Notes: generated by a model from the letters alone, not told the origin. DNA of 64,000 nt from Mycobacterium genavense ATCC 51234 (GCF_000526915.1 NZ_JAGZ01000003.1:124001-188000); one strand, 5' to 3'. Positions 23,975 through 46,005 are shown, numbered from the stretch's first letter. A program made the numbers and translations.

Positions 23975-25476
23975 TCACTGCGCCAATGAGAAGCCCGCCC
24001 AGGCCATCCGGCAATGCGGATGCGGATCGAATTCGATGCGGCTGTTGCGGTCGAAGACCATCACCGCGCGGTCCTCGACGCTGTAGGCGGGCCAGTCGTC
24101 ACCGGGGACTCCGCTGCGGCTGAACGCTCGCCAACGGCGTTGCACCTGGTTGCTGACCCGAAGCGCGGCGCGCTGATCGGCCGCCGCCGTCAACAACCCG
24201 CCGAGCCGGGTGCGGTAGACATCGAAGACCGCCAGCAACTCGGTGGCATGCGTGGCGCCCAGGCCCGACCAGCGCAGCATCCGCGGCGCGTAGTCGTAGC
24301 GATACAGGTAGGTGGGCGCGTGCCCGCTATGCGCCTCGGCGAGCTGCCAGGCCGCCGAGCTGAAGGCGAAGTCACCGCCGAGCTGGATGCACGCCGAGGA
24401 CGACGGATAGCCCGGGTAGGCGGCGGTAATGCGTTCGCGGGCGGCCGGTTCCACGTCGGCCAGGAGCTCCTCGATCATCGACTGATTGGTGGGCAACATC
24501 TTCAGGAAGCGGGTGAACAACCGGCCTTCGGCGGCGTTGGTGCCGACGATCAGCGGCACCCGCTGCGCCCGACCGTGCTGCATCGCCTCGACCGGGTCTT
24601 CGGGCAGGCAGTCGTCGCCGATCACCGGGCCGATAGGAAAGGCACCCAGCCGGTTTTTCATGCCGTCGTCGATCAGCCGGTGCTGGGCCTCGACGAGTTG
24701 GGCCGCGGGCGCCCGCATCAGCGCGTCGGCGGCATCCTCGGGACGCGCGCCAAGTAGGTTGGCGAATCGCGTCGCGAACTGGGCCGAAATCTCCTTCGAC
24801 CGCACCAGCCCCGACGCGGGACTTTCCGAGATCGGGCGAACAGGCCTTCGGCGGCCGGGACGGCCAACACCGCGGCGGTGATGCACGCCCCGGCGCTCTC
24901 GCCGAAGATGGTGACATTGCCGGGGTCGCCGCTGAATTCCGCGATGTTCTGCCGAATCCACTGCAACGCCAGCACCAGGTCGCGCAGGTACAGGTTGCTG
25001 TCGATGGTGATGTCGGCGGTGGACAATGACGACAGGTCGAGGCAGCCCAGCGCACCCAGCCAGTAGTTGACCGACACGTACACGCACCCGCGGCGGACCA
25101 ACGCGGCGCCGTCGTACAACGGGATCGCCGAACTGCCCATGATGTAACCGCCGCCGTGGATGAAGACCATGACCGGCAGCGGTTCGTCGTGGCCGGCTTC
25201 CGGTGTGACGACGTTGAGGGTGAGGCAGTCCTCGCTCATCGGCTGGTATCGGCCGATTCCGAGCATCGTGTAGCGGCGCTGCTGGGGAGCACAGTTGGTG
25301 AATCCGTGGCAATGACGCAGACCCGACCAGGGCCGCGCCGGCTGCGGCGCCTTGAAGCGCAGCCGCCCGACCGGCGGCCGGGCGTAGGGAATGGAGCGCC
25401 AGCGGTTGACGCCGTCGCGGGTGAAGCCTTCGACGATGCCGTCGGCGGTGCGTGCGCGGATGGTGCGCTCGTGCAT
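23975..25476 (-). pseudogene. lipT: Carboxylesterase LipT, frameshifted
   Basis: Homologue of M. tuberculosis LipT (Rv2045c, type B carboxylesterase). The first 213 residues are normal: MHERTIRARTADGIVEGFTR, the oxyanion hole HGGGYIMGS, and the serine elbow FGESAGACI. After AAEGLFAR, at about base 24833-24836, four bases (or one) are missing. The sequence ISESPASGLVRSKEISAQFA continues in another frame, with the rest of the fold up to the end at 23975. The catalytic Asp/Glu and His lie in the second part, so a truncated product of the first frame would be inactive. Base changes elsewhere in the gene look tolerable. It heads an operon with the phosphotransferase, DUF and gluconokinase genes. 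Confidence 0.83.
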
Positions 25477-25554
25477 ACGGCGACGGTAACCGACACCGCG
25501 TAGGTAGGGTGCGCGGAGCGACCAATTCCGCGGTGTGACGGTTAGCCTGTCGAG

Positions 25555-26214
25555 ATGCGCACCGCCGCGTTGGTCACACTCACGGTGCTGGTTGCCGGAT
25601 GCTCGCACGGCAACGGCGGCCAGCCGGCGAACACGACCGCGGTGTCGGGTTACTCCCCGACCACCACGGCCACACCGGGCGGTAAACCTCCGGCCGCCGG
25701 TGCGCCGATCTCCGCTGTCATCGCGTGGATCGAGGCAGGTCATCCCGTCGATCCGGCCCGCTATCACACGGCCAGCCGCGACGGGGTCGCCACGCAGCTC
25801 GGCAACGACGTCGCGTTTGCCGTCCCGGCCGCCAAAGTCGCGTGCACGACGGATTCCGCGCACACCGGCGGCACGCTGACCTGTCTGGTCGATCTGGCCG
25901 ATCCCCCGCCCCGGCCCGACACGGCCTACGGCCAATGGAAAGGCGGGTGGGTCACCTTCGACGGGACGAACCTGCAGGTCGGGGCGGCCCGCGCCGACCC
26001 GGGTCCGTTCGTCAACGGCAACGGGCCCGAGTTGGCGGCCGGCGACACGCTGGCCTACGACGACTACCGCTGTCGCGCCGACCAAGCCGGCCTGTTCTGC
26101 GTGAACTACGCCCACCAGTCGGCCGCACGGTTCAGCGGCGCCGGCATCCAGCAGTTCGGCTGCCTGCGGTCGGTGCCGCCGCCCGACGGCATCGGAATCG
26201 CGTTCGGCTGCTGA
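25555..26214 (+). CDS. lppI: Lipoprotein LppI (Rv2046 homologue)
   Basis: A 219-residue secreted lipoprotein. The signal peptide MRTAALVTLTVLVAGCSHGN carries a lipobox VAGC with the lipidated Cys16. A Thr/Pro-rich spacer follows to about residue 45, then a globular domain with four or five cysteines that could form disulfides (KVACTTDSA, LTCLVDLAD, YRCRADQAGLFCVNYAH, QQFGCLRSV). The length equals LppI of M. tuberculosis (218), and the position between lipT and the Rv2047c/pks12 block is the same. The function is unknown. It diverges from lipT with 78 bases between the starts and converges on the SDR gene. Confidence 0.9.
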   Translation: MRTAALVTLTVLVAGCSHGNGGQPANTTAVSGYSPTTTATPGGKPPAAGAPISAVIAWIEAGHPVDPARYHTASRDGVATQLGNDVAFAVPAAKVACTTDSAHTGGTLTCLVDLADPPPRPDTAYGQWKGGWVTFDGTNLQVGAARADPGPFVNGNGPELAAGDTLAYDDYRCRADQAGLFCVNYAHQSAARFSGAGIQQFGCLRSVPPPDGIGIAFGC

Positions 26215-26220
26215 GAGCGG

Positions 26221-27176
26221 TCAAGAGGCCGTGAGGGTCGCGAACAGCTCGGCCATCTCGTCGGCCGGTCCGCCGGGCACCGTGTACCCGGCTTCGTCGC
26301 GGATCTGCGCCAGGTGATCGCGCACGTCCTCGATCGACAGCCCCGGACTGTAGAAGCCTTTGGTCCGCCCGATGAAGAATCGCGAAACATGTCCCGCGCC
26401 AGTGGTATAGACCTCCCCCGTGACCGGGCAATCCCGGTGCGTCAAGAAGGCCACCACCGGCGCCACCAGCGCGGGATCCAGCTTTTTCAGGTATTGGTTC
26501 GTCAGCTCGTCCAGCACCGCCTGCGCGGCCGCGTCCGCCGGGAGTGCGGCACCGTCGATCGAGTGGGTCAGCATCCGGGTGTAGGCGATCGGGGCGACGA
26601 CGTTGACCTTGATGTTGTGGTCGGCGCCCTCGGCGGCCAGCACACGGGTGAAGCCCAGCAACCCGGTCTTGGCCGAGCCGTAGTTGCTCATGCCGGCGTT
26701 GCCCAGCAGCCCGACCGCCGAGGTGGTGTTCAGTATTCGCCCATATCCCTGCTCGCGCATGACTTTCCAGGCCGGCCTGGTGACGTGGAACGCGCCTCGC
26801 AGATGCACATCCAGCAGCGGCTCGAACCGCTCGGCGGTCATGTCCTGGAACGGCGCGTCGCCGACGATGCCCGCGTTGTTGATCAGGATGTCGACGCGGC
26901 CCCAAGCATCCAGCGCGGTGTCGATAATCGCTTGTCCGCCTTGGGGACTGGTCACGCTGTGGCTGTCCGCGACGGCCTCACCGCCCTTATCGCGAATCTC
27001 GAGTGCGGCAGCCTGCGCCGCTTGGGTGCTCGAGCCATCCCCGTCACCGAGCCACCGATGTCGTTGACGACGACGCGTGCGCCGCGGGCCGCCAGCAGTG
27101 ACGCGTACTGCTTGCCCAGACCGTCACCGGCGCCGGTGACGACGGCAACCTGATCGTCGAAACGCAACCGGCTCAC
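26221..27176 (-). pseudogene. Short-chain dehydrogenase/reductase gene, single frameshift
   Basis: The N-terminal frame has the Rossmann motif [20 protein letters not shown] and NDIGGSVTG, like 17-beta-hydroxysteroid dehydrogenase type 4/hydroxyacyl-CoA dehydrogenases. At the C-run 27039-27042 one base is missing. The next frame continues with QAIIDTALDAWGRVDILINN, the NNAG motif, and the catalytic N-S-Y-K group in LNTTSAVGLLGNAGMSNYGSAKTG (Tyr and Lys intact, read in two parts). The restored protein has 318 residues. The GTG start overlaps the P450 stop (GTGA), so both belong to one operon. The substrate is unknown, probably a lipid or steroid intermediate. Confidence 0.83.
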
Positions 27177-28385
27177 CAACTGACCGGAAGTTCTTCCATG
27201 CCATAGATGTCGGCTTGTTTGAACTTCAGTTCCTTCGGTGCGACCACCAATTTAAGTCCCGGCAGCCGTCGCGCCAAAGTGGCAAACGCGATCTGCATCT
27301 CCACGCGGGCCAGGTTTTGCCCGATGCACTGGTGCACGCCGTACCCGAAACCCAGATGTCCGCGGGTGTTGCGTTCGGCGTCGAATTTCTGCGGGTTGTC
27401 GACGAAGTCCGCGTCCCAGTTTCCGGCGGGTATGTTCATCAAGACCATGTCGCCGGCGTGGATCAACTGACCGCCCAGAACGAAGTCCTCGGTCGCCACC
27501 CGCGTCCACCTGGCTATGCACGATACTGAGGTAGCGCATCAACTCTTCGACGATGTTGGCGATCAGCGCCTGGTCATCGGTGCTGCCAAGACGCTGGTAG
27601 ACATCGGGATACTCAAGTAGCGCAACGGTTCCCAGCGAAATCATGTTGGCGCTAGTTTCGTGGCCGGCAAGCATCATCACCACACCGTTCATCGCCGCCG
27701 TTTCGCGGGTGAGCTGACCGGTCGCGACATAATCGGTGACCAGGCGACTGATCATGTCGTCGCTGCGACCGTGCGCGCGCCGTTCCACCAGATCTTGGAT
27801 GTAGGCATACATTTCCGCGAAGGCCTGCTCCCTGACTTCATCGGATGTGCCGACCTGTAATCCCAGCGTCGAGTTGCGCTGGAACAGTTCGAGGTCCTCG
27901 GACGGTACGCCCAACAGCAGCGCAATCACCAATGACGGGACCGGAAGGGCGAAGTCGTGCACCAGATCGGACGGCGGCCCGGTAGCGATCATCTGGTCGA
28001 GAAAGCCGTCAACCAATTCTTGAATTTGTGGCCGCATCGACTCGCAACGCCGGAACGTGAAGTCGCGGAACAACATTCGGCGCAGTCGATTGTGTTCGGG
28101 GTCGTCGACGCGGGCGAACATTACCGGCACGGTGCCGTCCGGACTCTCCGGTTTCAGCAAGGCGGGGATGGTGTCCGCGGACAGTCGCGGGGCCAGCAGC
28201 GCTGCCCTGATGTCCTCGTATCGGCTCACCACCCAAGCGGGCTGGCCGTGGTACATCACCCTTCGCAGCCCGGGCTCGTCACGCCAGCTGGCGAACTCTG
28301 CCGGTGGGTGAAGCGGGCATTCCGCTGCTCGCTGAAGGGGTATGACGGGAAGGTCGGATTCGGAAGATTTGAAAGCGATTGACAT
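27173..28385 (-). pseudogene. Cytochrome P450 gene, single frameshift
   Basis: All P450 landmarks are present but in two frames. In the first frame the I-helix reads MLAGHETSANMISLG and the K-helix ExxR is in IVEELMRYLSIVHSQ. In the second frame the heme loop is HLGFGYGVHQCIGQNLARVE, with the cysteine ligand. The frame changes near 27501-27505, between SIVHSQVD and VATEDFVLGGQLIHAGD. Restored, the protein has about 404 residues, the usual bacterial class. The frameshift removes the heme-binding loop, so the product is dead as written. The gene is divergent from a TetR regulator and followed by the SDR gene. Confidence 0.85.
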
Positions 28386-28442
28386 TGGCCGCGTTTCCCC
28401 ATAAGTGTCATATGGCTGCCACTTGCACGAGCGTAGAACCTC

Positions 28443-28478
28443 CCTGACTGGCCGTCAACCGTTAGTTAAGCTGTCAGG
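28443..28478. promoter_or_regulatory. Inverted repeat CCTGAC-24-GTCAGG in the TetR/P450 divergent promoter
   Basis: A perfect six-base inverted repeat (28443-28448 and 28473-28478) lies directly before the TetR start codon in the 93-base divergent promoter region. It could be part of the operator by which the TetR protein controls itself and the P450/SDR operon. Palindromic TetR operators are usually more compact, so this is weak evidence. Confidence 0.3.
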
Positions 28479-29105
28479 ATGACGGCGGTTGCCGACCGGA
28501 CATTGCGCGCAGACGCGGCACGTAACGTTGCACGGATCCTGCGGGCCGCCCGCGATGTCTACGGCGAGTTGGGTCCCGATGCGCCGGTGGAGGTGGTCGC
28601 AGCCCGGGCCGGAGTCGGTGAACGAACGCTCTATCGCCGGTTTCCCGCCAAGGCCGACCTGATCCGGGCGGCGCTAGATCAGGGCATCGCAGAAGACCTC
28701 ACTCCGGTCATCGCGGAAGCTCGCCGATGTGAAGACGCGCTGTACGGCCTCACTCAGCTGTTCGAAGCCGCGATTGCGCTGGGCTCTCGCGAGCAGAACC
28801 TGTTGATCGCTGCCCAGCGGGCGGGCTCGTTGACCGCCGATATCTCCGACTCGCTGACCGGGGCGCTCAACGAACTGGTCGTCCGTGGTCAGCAAGACGG
28901 CGTCATCCGCGAAGATCTGGTGGCCGCGGATCTGCTGCGCCTGATCGGGATGTTGTACAGCGTGCTGTCGACGATGGAGCCGGCCAGCGACGGCTGGCGA
29001 CGTTACGTTGCCCTGGTGCTCGACGCGATTTCAACCAGTGAGCGACGGCCGCTTCCCCCGGCGGCGGCTTTCCGCGCCATCGAGCCGACCAATTGGCCGC
29101 TGTAA
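28479..29105 (+). CDS. TetR family transcriptional regulator
   Basis: A 208-residue DNA-binding repressor-type protein. The N-terminal helix-turn-helix spans residues 12-58 (AARNVARILRAARDVYGELG, then GVGERTLYRRFPAKADLIRA), matching the TetR_N pattern. The C-terminal ligand-binding domain (about 75-195) is helical with no recognisable specificity. It lies divergent to the P450 gene, so it most likely controls the P450/SDR operon in response to a hydrophobic ligand. The gene is intact even though both presumed target genes are frameshifted. Its end is three bases from the convergent DapB-like pseudogene. Confidence 0.9.
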   Translation: MTAVADRTLRADAARNVARILRAARDVYGELGPDAPVEVVAARAGVGERTLYRRFPAKADLIRAALDQGIAEDLTPVIAEARRCEDALYGLTQLFEAAIALGSREQNLLIAAQRAGSLTADISDSLTGALNELVVRGQQDGVIREDLVAADLLRLIGMLYSVLSTMEPASDGWRRYVALVLDAISTSERRPLPPAAAFRAIEPTNWPL

Positions 29106-29108
29106 ACC

Positions 29109-30189
29109 TTAACGCTGCCGCCACATCACGCCGCGCATCGTCGCGGACAACGGGATGTCTTCCACTGCGATCAATCCCTGCGGTGCGCGACACACCCAAT
29201 CGATCGCATTCACCGCCCGGCCCGCGGTCGAGATGCACCCTGCGTCAGTGGAATCCAGCATCGGGTGGGACACGTGCGTGTTGATCTCCACCCGCGGTTC
29301 GCCCTCCACCACAACACGGTGGACACCGGTGTGACCCACGGGCGGGAATTCCCAGTCGGGTGCGGCGGCGGTCAGCCGGGTGACGTGCTCGAGGGTGATC
29401 ACCGGGTTGCCGTCGCGCACACCCTCGGTGACGAAACGCACCGCAGCCATCTGCCCCGGCTCTATCGTCATCATGGTGCAGACGATGCGCTCGGGCGTGA
29501 ACCAGCGCTCGACACGCTGGCGGACGTCGTCCAGCTTGATATCGAGCTTGTCCGCCAGGCTGCGGACCTGGCCACCCCACATCGCCACGATCACCCCGGG
29601 CAGGAACATCATCGGCGAATCGTCGTCTGCTGTTGTCCCGAAACCCATTGCCGCGCCGGTGAACTCGGCGTCGTCGTAGTTCCCATAGTCGAAGATCTCC
29701 TGCACGGTGATCGATTCGACCCGAGTGGTCAGGCTGACTGCCGCGTCCACGAGCGTATCGCCGGAGAAGCCGGGGTCGATACCGCTGACATAGAGCGAGG
29801 TGTTGCCGGCGGCACAGGCACGTTCCAACGTGCACCCGCAGCCAGTCTTCGGCGTGGCGCGGCGCGACCAACCAGACCATCGATGTGCCGACGACATTGG
29901 TGCCGGCCGCGAGGAACTTCGCCATCTGTTCGATCGCTTCCGTCGGTCGCGTCTCGCCCTGCGAGGTGTAAACCACGCAGTCGGCACCGAGGTTCACCAG
30001 CGCATCGATATCGTCGGTAGCGATGATGCCGGTTGGTTCGTCCAGTCCACACAGCTGCGCCGCGTCCTAGCCGATCTTCTCAGCACTGGCGGCGTGCACT
30101 CCGACCAGTTCGAGATCTGGCCGGCCGATGATCGCCCGCAGCGAATGTCGGCCTACGTTTCCGGTGGAGAACTGAATGACTCTGCACAC
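29109..30189 (-). pseudogene. DapB-like NAD(P)H-dependent oxidoreductase gene, nonsense plus frameshift
   Basis: Resembles the mycobacterial dihydrodipicolinate-reductase-like family of about 350 residues (M. tuberculosis Rv1059 is of this kind). The GTG at 30189 begins VCRVIQFSTGNVGRHSLRAI, a Rossmann start with a G-x-V-G motif. The frame meets TAG at 30067-30069 after ASAEKIG. It then continues in frame as DAAQLCGLDEPTGIIATDDI and TEAIEQMAKFLAAGTNVVGT. A frame change near 29829-29834 follows, after which LERACAAGNTSLYVSGIDPG continues to the end. At least two lesions are needed to explain this. It lies seven bases after the Rv2047c homologue stop and was probably the last gene of that operon. 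Confidence 0.8.
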
Positions 30190-30196
30190 GATGACC

Positions 30197-32803
30197 TCAT
30201 CCTCGAGTTTCCAGCACACGAATCTCGCCGCTAGCGCCGTCGACCTCGATCAGCGCGCCCGCCGGCAATGATGTGGTAGCACCATGAACGTCCACCACGC
30301 AAGGGAATCCGAATTCGCGGGCCACCACGGCGGCGTGTGACATCGGGCCGCCGAGTTCGGTCACGACCGCCGCGGCGTAGCAGAACGCCGCGGTGTACCC
30401 GACGTCGGTGACCTCGGCGACAAGGATCTCGCCGGGCTGCAGGTCGTCGATCGTCTCGGGCCGCACGATGCGCACCCGGCCGCGCACCCGTCCCCCGCAC
30501 ACGCCGACGCCGTGCAGGGTGTCTCCACTGGAAAGCGTCGGCCCCGACCTGGTCACCGGCTCCCAGCGTCCGCTGAATACCGTCGGCGGCGTGACGGCGG
30601 CCAGCCGGCGCCGCTCGGCCCGGCGCCGTGCCACCAGACCCCTGATGTCGGTGGGCGGGGCCTCGAGTTCGTCGACCAGCAGGTAGAACACATCGTCGGC
30701 GGAGTCGCAGAGACCGGCGTCGACCAGCCTGCGCCCGTAGGCGCGCAGCAGACCGCGCAGCACCCAGTTGGCCCGCACCACCTTGTCGCGGCGAGCTTCC
30801 CGGTCGCGCAGTTGACGTGCGGTCAGCAACGCTACCGGCTTGGCCCGCAACGGAATCCGCGGCTGCGGCGGCTGCGGCGCGGCGGGTGCGCTCATCGCCC
30901 TGGCCACCATGCGGACCAACAGCTCCGGGTCGTCGGCGTAGCTGCTGGACAGCATCTCGAGCTCCGCGGGCCCCCGGTGGCCGATCAACGCCAGCTCGGC
31001 CAGCACCGCGGCGTGAAATTCCGGAGCGTCGACGGCCAGCTTGTCCAGCCGCTCCCCCGGTTCGCTCAACAGCCGAACCACGTTCGGATCACGCTGCGCG
31101 GCAACCACCAACCGCTGCATGGCCTCGACCGATCGCGCACTGACCAATTCCGGCCCCGCGGCCGGTGAAGTGTCCCGGCCAGACAGGCCGCGAAGCAGTA
31201 CGTTGAACGCGGCGCACAGCATGAATGACGCCGAAGCCAGCACCCACCCGTGCACGACGAGGTCGCGGGCCAACACGATCAGGCTCAGCAGCCGCCGATC
31301 GTCGAGTTGGGTCACATCGTCGGCCAGTCGTTCCAGCCGATCGACGTCGGCGATGAAGTTTTCGGTGTCACGGCCGGCACCGGAGCTCAGGCCCACCAGG
31401 TTGACACCGAACACCCCGATATTCCGCGCGTTGCGCAATTGCCTTCGGGTCCAACCAGTTTCGACTGGGCTGCGCTCGCCGAAAACCGGCAGCGAGGCCA
31501 TGCTGGGGCCGAAGAACCCGCTCTTGCTGACGATCATCGACGGCTTGGCGAACGGCACGGTTTCGGCCATGAAGTGCGCCGAGGTGATCGCCCCGTACAA
31601 CCGGTGGCCGAACACCGCGACGGTGCGCATGGCGATTTCGCGCTGGACCATGCCGCCGGGCCGCAGCCGCTCGGCAATGACGGCGCCCCCGGCACGCAAC
31701 CCGCGAACGGTCGCCGATGCCGACGCCGGCGAAAACGGACCCGGCAGCGCCTCGGACAGATTGGTGGCCAAGAAGGTTGGAAAACGCGGGTCGATCGGGG
31801 TGTCGAACTCGCCGTTATCTCCTGGTGGTCCGGCTAGTTTCGGGGTCTCCCCGTCGTCGGCCGCCGCATCGACGGCGGGCAGGTCCGCGACATTGGCCAG
31901 CCGCCACGGCAGCGAGACCACCCTGGAGCCCAGCGCGATGCGACCGCGTACCGCCAGGGCGAAGTCCTCGATAGATTCGGCGCAGCTCCATGCCGGCCGG
32001 AATCCCCACTGCTGGCGTAGCCGTGCGGTATCCATCAGCGGCGCACTTCGCACCCACTCCAGCTCGCCGTCTCGTCCCCAAGCCCGCAACGGGCCGCGCA
32101 GCGAGACGATCGGGCGTCCGAGCGCGGCAGCGATGCGGCGGAAAGTCTGCTCTCCTTCGACGGCGAGATTGACTGGGCCGTCGGTGATGCCGGTGTCCAC
32201 GACGGCGCGGGTGAACAGCCGAAGCGCGTCGTCGAGGTGGACGACTTGCAGACGCCGATCGCTGGACCGGTCGGGGTACGCGGGCGACGCCAGCAGCGCG
32301 CGCACCCAGTTGTCCACGTTGCGGCCGACGACGAGCGCCGAGCGAATCGCGACCCATTCGGCATCCGTTGCGGCGAGTAAATCCTCGACGCGGGCCTGGT
32401 GCACGCCGTTGGCCCACACCGGAACCATCGGATCCTGTTCGGTCTTCGGCGCGTCGGCCCGGCCATAGACGTGCGCGGACGAGGCGAAAACGATGCGCCT
32501 GGTACCGGTTTCGGCCATCGCTTCCAGGACGTTGCGGCTGCCGCCGACGTTGACCTCGTGACCGATACGTTCGTCGGGTCCGGGGCAGCGTGCCCACGCG
32601 AGATGCGCGACGACGTCCGCTCCGGTTATGCCGCGTTTGACCGCGCCCGCATCCCGGATGTCGGCCTCGATGAAATCCGCGGCACTGGACCAGCTTTGCG
32701 GCCGGCGCCGGGCGATTCCCACGACTTGGTGGCCCTGACTGAGCAGTCGGGCGGTGAGACCGCGGCCGAGTACACCGCTGGCCCCGGTGACCGCGACTCT
32801 CAC
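30197..32803 (-). CDS. Epimerase / PEP-utilizing-domain fusion protein (Rv2047c homologue)
   Basis: An 868-residue two-part protein, homologue of M. tuberculosis Rv2047c (854). Residues 1-300 are a NAD-dependent epimerase/dehydratase (VAVTGASGVLGRGLTARLLS; the YGRAD motif stands where the catalytic Tyr region lies). Residues about 350-700 are a helical part seen in PEP-utilizing enzymes. Residues about 770-868 are the swivelling phospho-histidine domain, with ELGGPMSHAAVVAREFGFP and the likely phospho-histidine His823. No ATP-grasp domain is visible, so phosphate would have to come from a partner, or the domain has another role. GTG start. It lies 72 bases downstream of pks12 on the same strand, which suggests a job linked to mycoketide or glycolipid metabolism. 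Confidence 0.9.
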   Translation of the reverse strand: MRVAVTGASGVLGRGLTARLLSQGHQVVGIARRRPQSWSSAADFIEADIRDAGAVKRGITGADVVAHLAWARCPGPDERIGHEVNVGGSRNVLEAMAETGTRRIVFASSAHVYGRADAPKTEQDPMVPVWANGVHQARVEDLLAATDAEWVAIRSALVVGRNVDNWVRALLASPAYPDRSSDRRLQVVHLDDALRLFTRAVVDTGITDGPVNLAVEGEQTFRRIAAALGRPIVSLRGPLRAWGRDGELEWVRSAPLMDTARLRQQWGFRPAWSCAESIEDFALAVRGRIALGSRVVSLPWRLANVADLPAVDAAADDGETPKLAGPPGDNGEFDTPIDPRFPTFLATNLSEALPGPFSPASASATVRGLRAGGAVIAERLRPGGMVQREIAMRTVAVFGHRLYGAITSAHFMAETVPFAKPSMIVSKSGFFGPSMASLPVFGERSPVETGWTRRQLRNARNIGVFGVNLVGLSSGAGRDTENFIADVDRLERLADDVTQLDDRRLLSLIVLARDLVVHGWVLASASFMLCAAFNVLLRGLSGRDTSPAAGPELVSARSVEAMQRLVVAAQRDPNVVRLLSEPGERLDKLAVDAPEFHAAVLAELALIGHRGPAELEMLSSSYADDPELLVRMVARAMSAPAAPQPPQPRIPLRAKPVALLTARQLRDREARRDKVVRANWVLRGLLRAYGRRLVDAGLCDSADDVFYLLVDELEAPPTDIRGLVARRRAERRRLAAVTPPTVFSGRWEPVTRSGPTLSSGDTLHGVGVCGGRVRGRVRIVRPETIDDLQPGEILVAEVTDVGYTAAFCYAAAVVTELGGPMSHAAVVAREFGFPCVVDVHGATTSLPAGALIEVDGASGEIRVLETRG

Positions 32804-32875
32804 TGACTGCCCCTGCTCAAGCGCCGCTCCTCCTCATCGCTGCGCTCTGCACCGTCGCCGGCGCGTTTTCATCGG

Positions 32876-45343
<12,468 letters not shown>

Positions 45344-45537
45344 CTCAGTACCCCTTGCCTAAACATTGGTCTTCTTCAACCACCGGATGCCGAGTCACGG
45401 CAGTTGCTGCACGAGCAGACGTCGTGCGGCTCCGACCCAAGATGTTGCTGGTGAGTATGTCCAACTCCGACAAGATTTCAAAACGTCCGATGCTGGCGCG
45501 ACTGTACCCGCCTGACCAGCGGTCCTGGTCAGCGTGC
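45344..45537. other. Region upstream of pks12
   Basis: A 194-base gap between pks12 and the zinc-ribbon gene, both on the minus strand. The pks12 GTG is preceded by a purine-rich AGGGGTACTGAG stretch that can act as ribosome binding site. No operator or RNA element was recognised. Confidence 0.4.
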
Positions 45538-45888
45538 TCAGACGACGGCCCTGCGCCAGCCATCCGCGGCCCGGGCCGCGCGCAGCAGGACCTCGCAGAG
45601 TTGACGCAGTTCGGCGGCCTCGGCGCCTTCGTCCAGCGCCGTGGCCACATCCTCCGCCGCACATCGCACCTGGTAGAGCCGGTCTGAAAGATCGGACGCG
45701 TCGTCGGCCGTCAGCACCACGGCATCGGCCGGCAGGGCCGATAGCTCGCCCCAGTTCATCGACGCGCGCTGCTCGTAGGCCCGTTGCCGGCACGACTGCC
45801 GACAGTATTGGCGGCGCCGACCCATTCCGACCGCGGTCACGTCGCGACCGCACCAGCGGCAGGGTTGTGGGTGGGAACGGCGGCTCAC
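45538..45888 (-). CDS. Small zinc-ribbon protein (Rv2049c-like)
   Basis: A 116-residue protein with an N-terminal metal-binding cluster: residues about 10-35 show C-R-W-C-G-R, then YCRQSCRQRAYEQR, a C-x2-C ... C-x3-C arrangement typical of small treble-clef or HNH-like fingers. The C-terminal two thirds are acidic and helical (TADDASDLSDRLYQVRCAAE). The position between pks12 and rbpA corresponds to M. tuberculosis Rv2049c, annotated there as a 74-residue protein. I chose the GTG at 45888, just before the cysteine cluster; the frame is open 28 codons further. The function is unknown; nucleic-acid binding is possible. Confidence 0.7.
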   Translation of the reverse strand: MSRRSHPQPCRWCGRDVTAVGMGRRRQYCRQSCRQRAYEQRASMNWGELSALPADAVVLTADDASDLSDRLYQVRCAAEDVATALDEGAEAAELRQLCEVLLRAARAADGWRRAVV

Positions 45889-46005
45889 GCCTGCCAACTT
45901 TAGTCGGCCCCGCGCCGCGATCCCGGTATCATTGACGGTCGAGTCGCGAATGCCGCGTGTCGGCTCGGGCACTGCGCATAACGTCCGAACGTTTGCTATG
46001 CGAAT

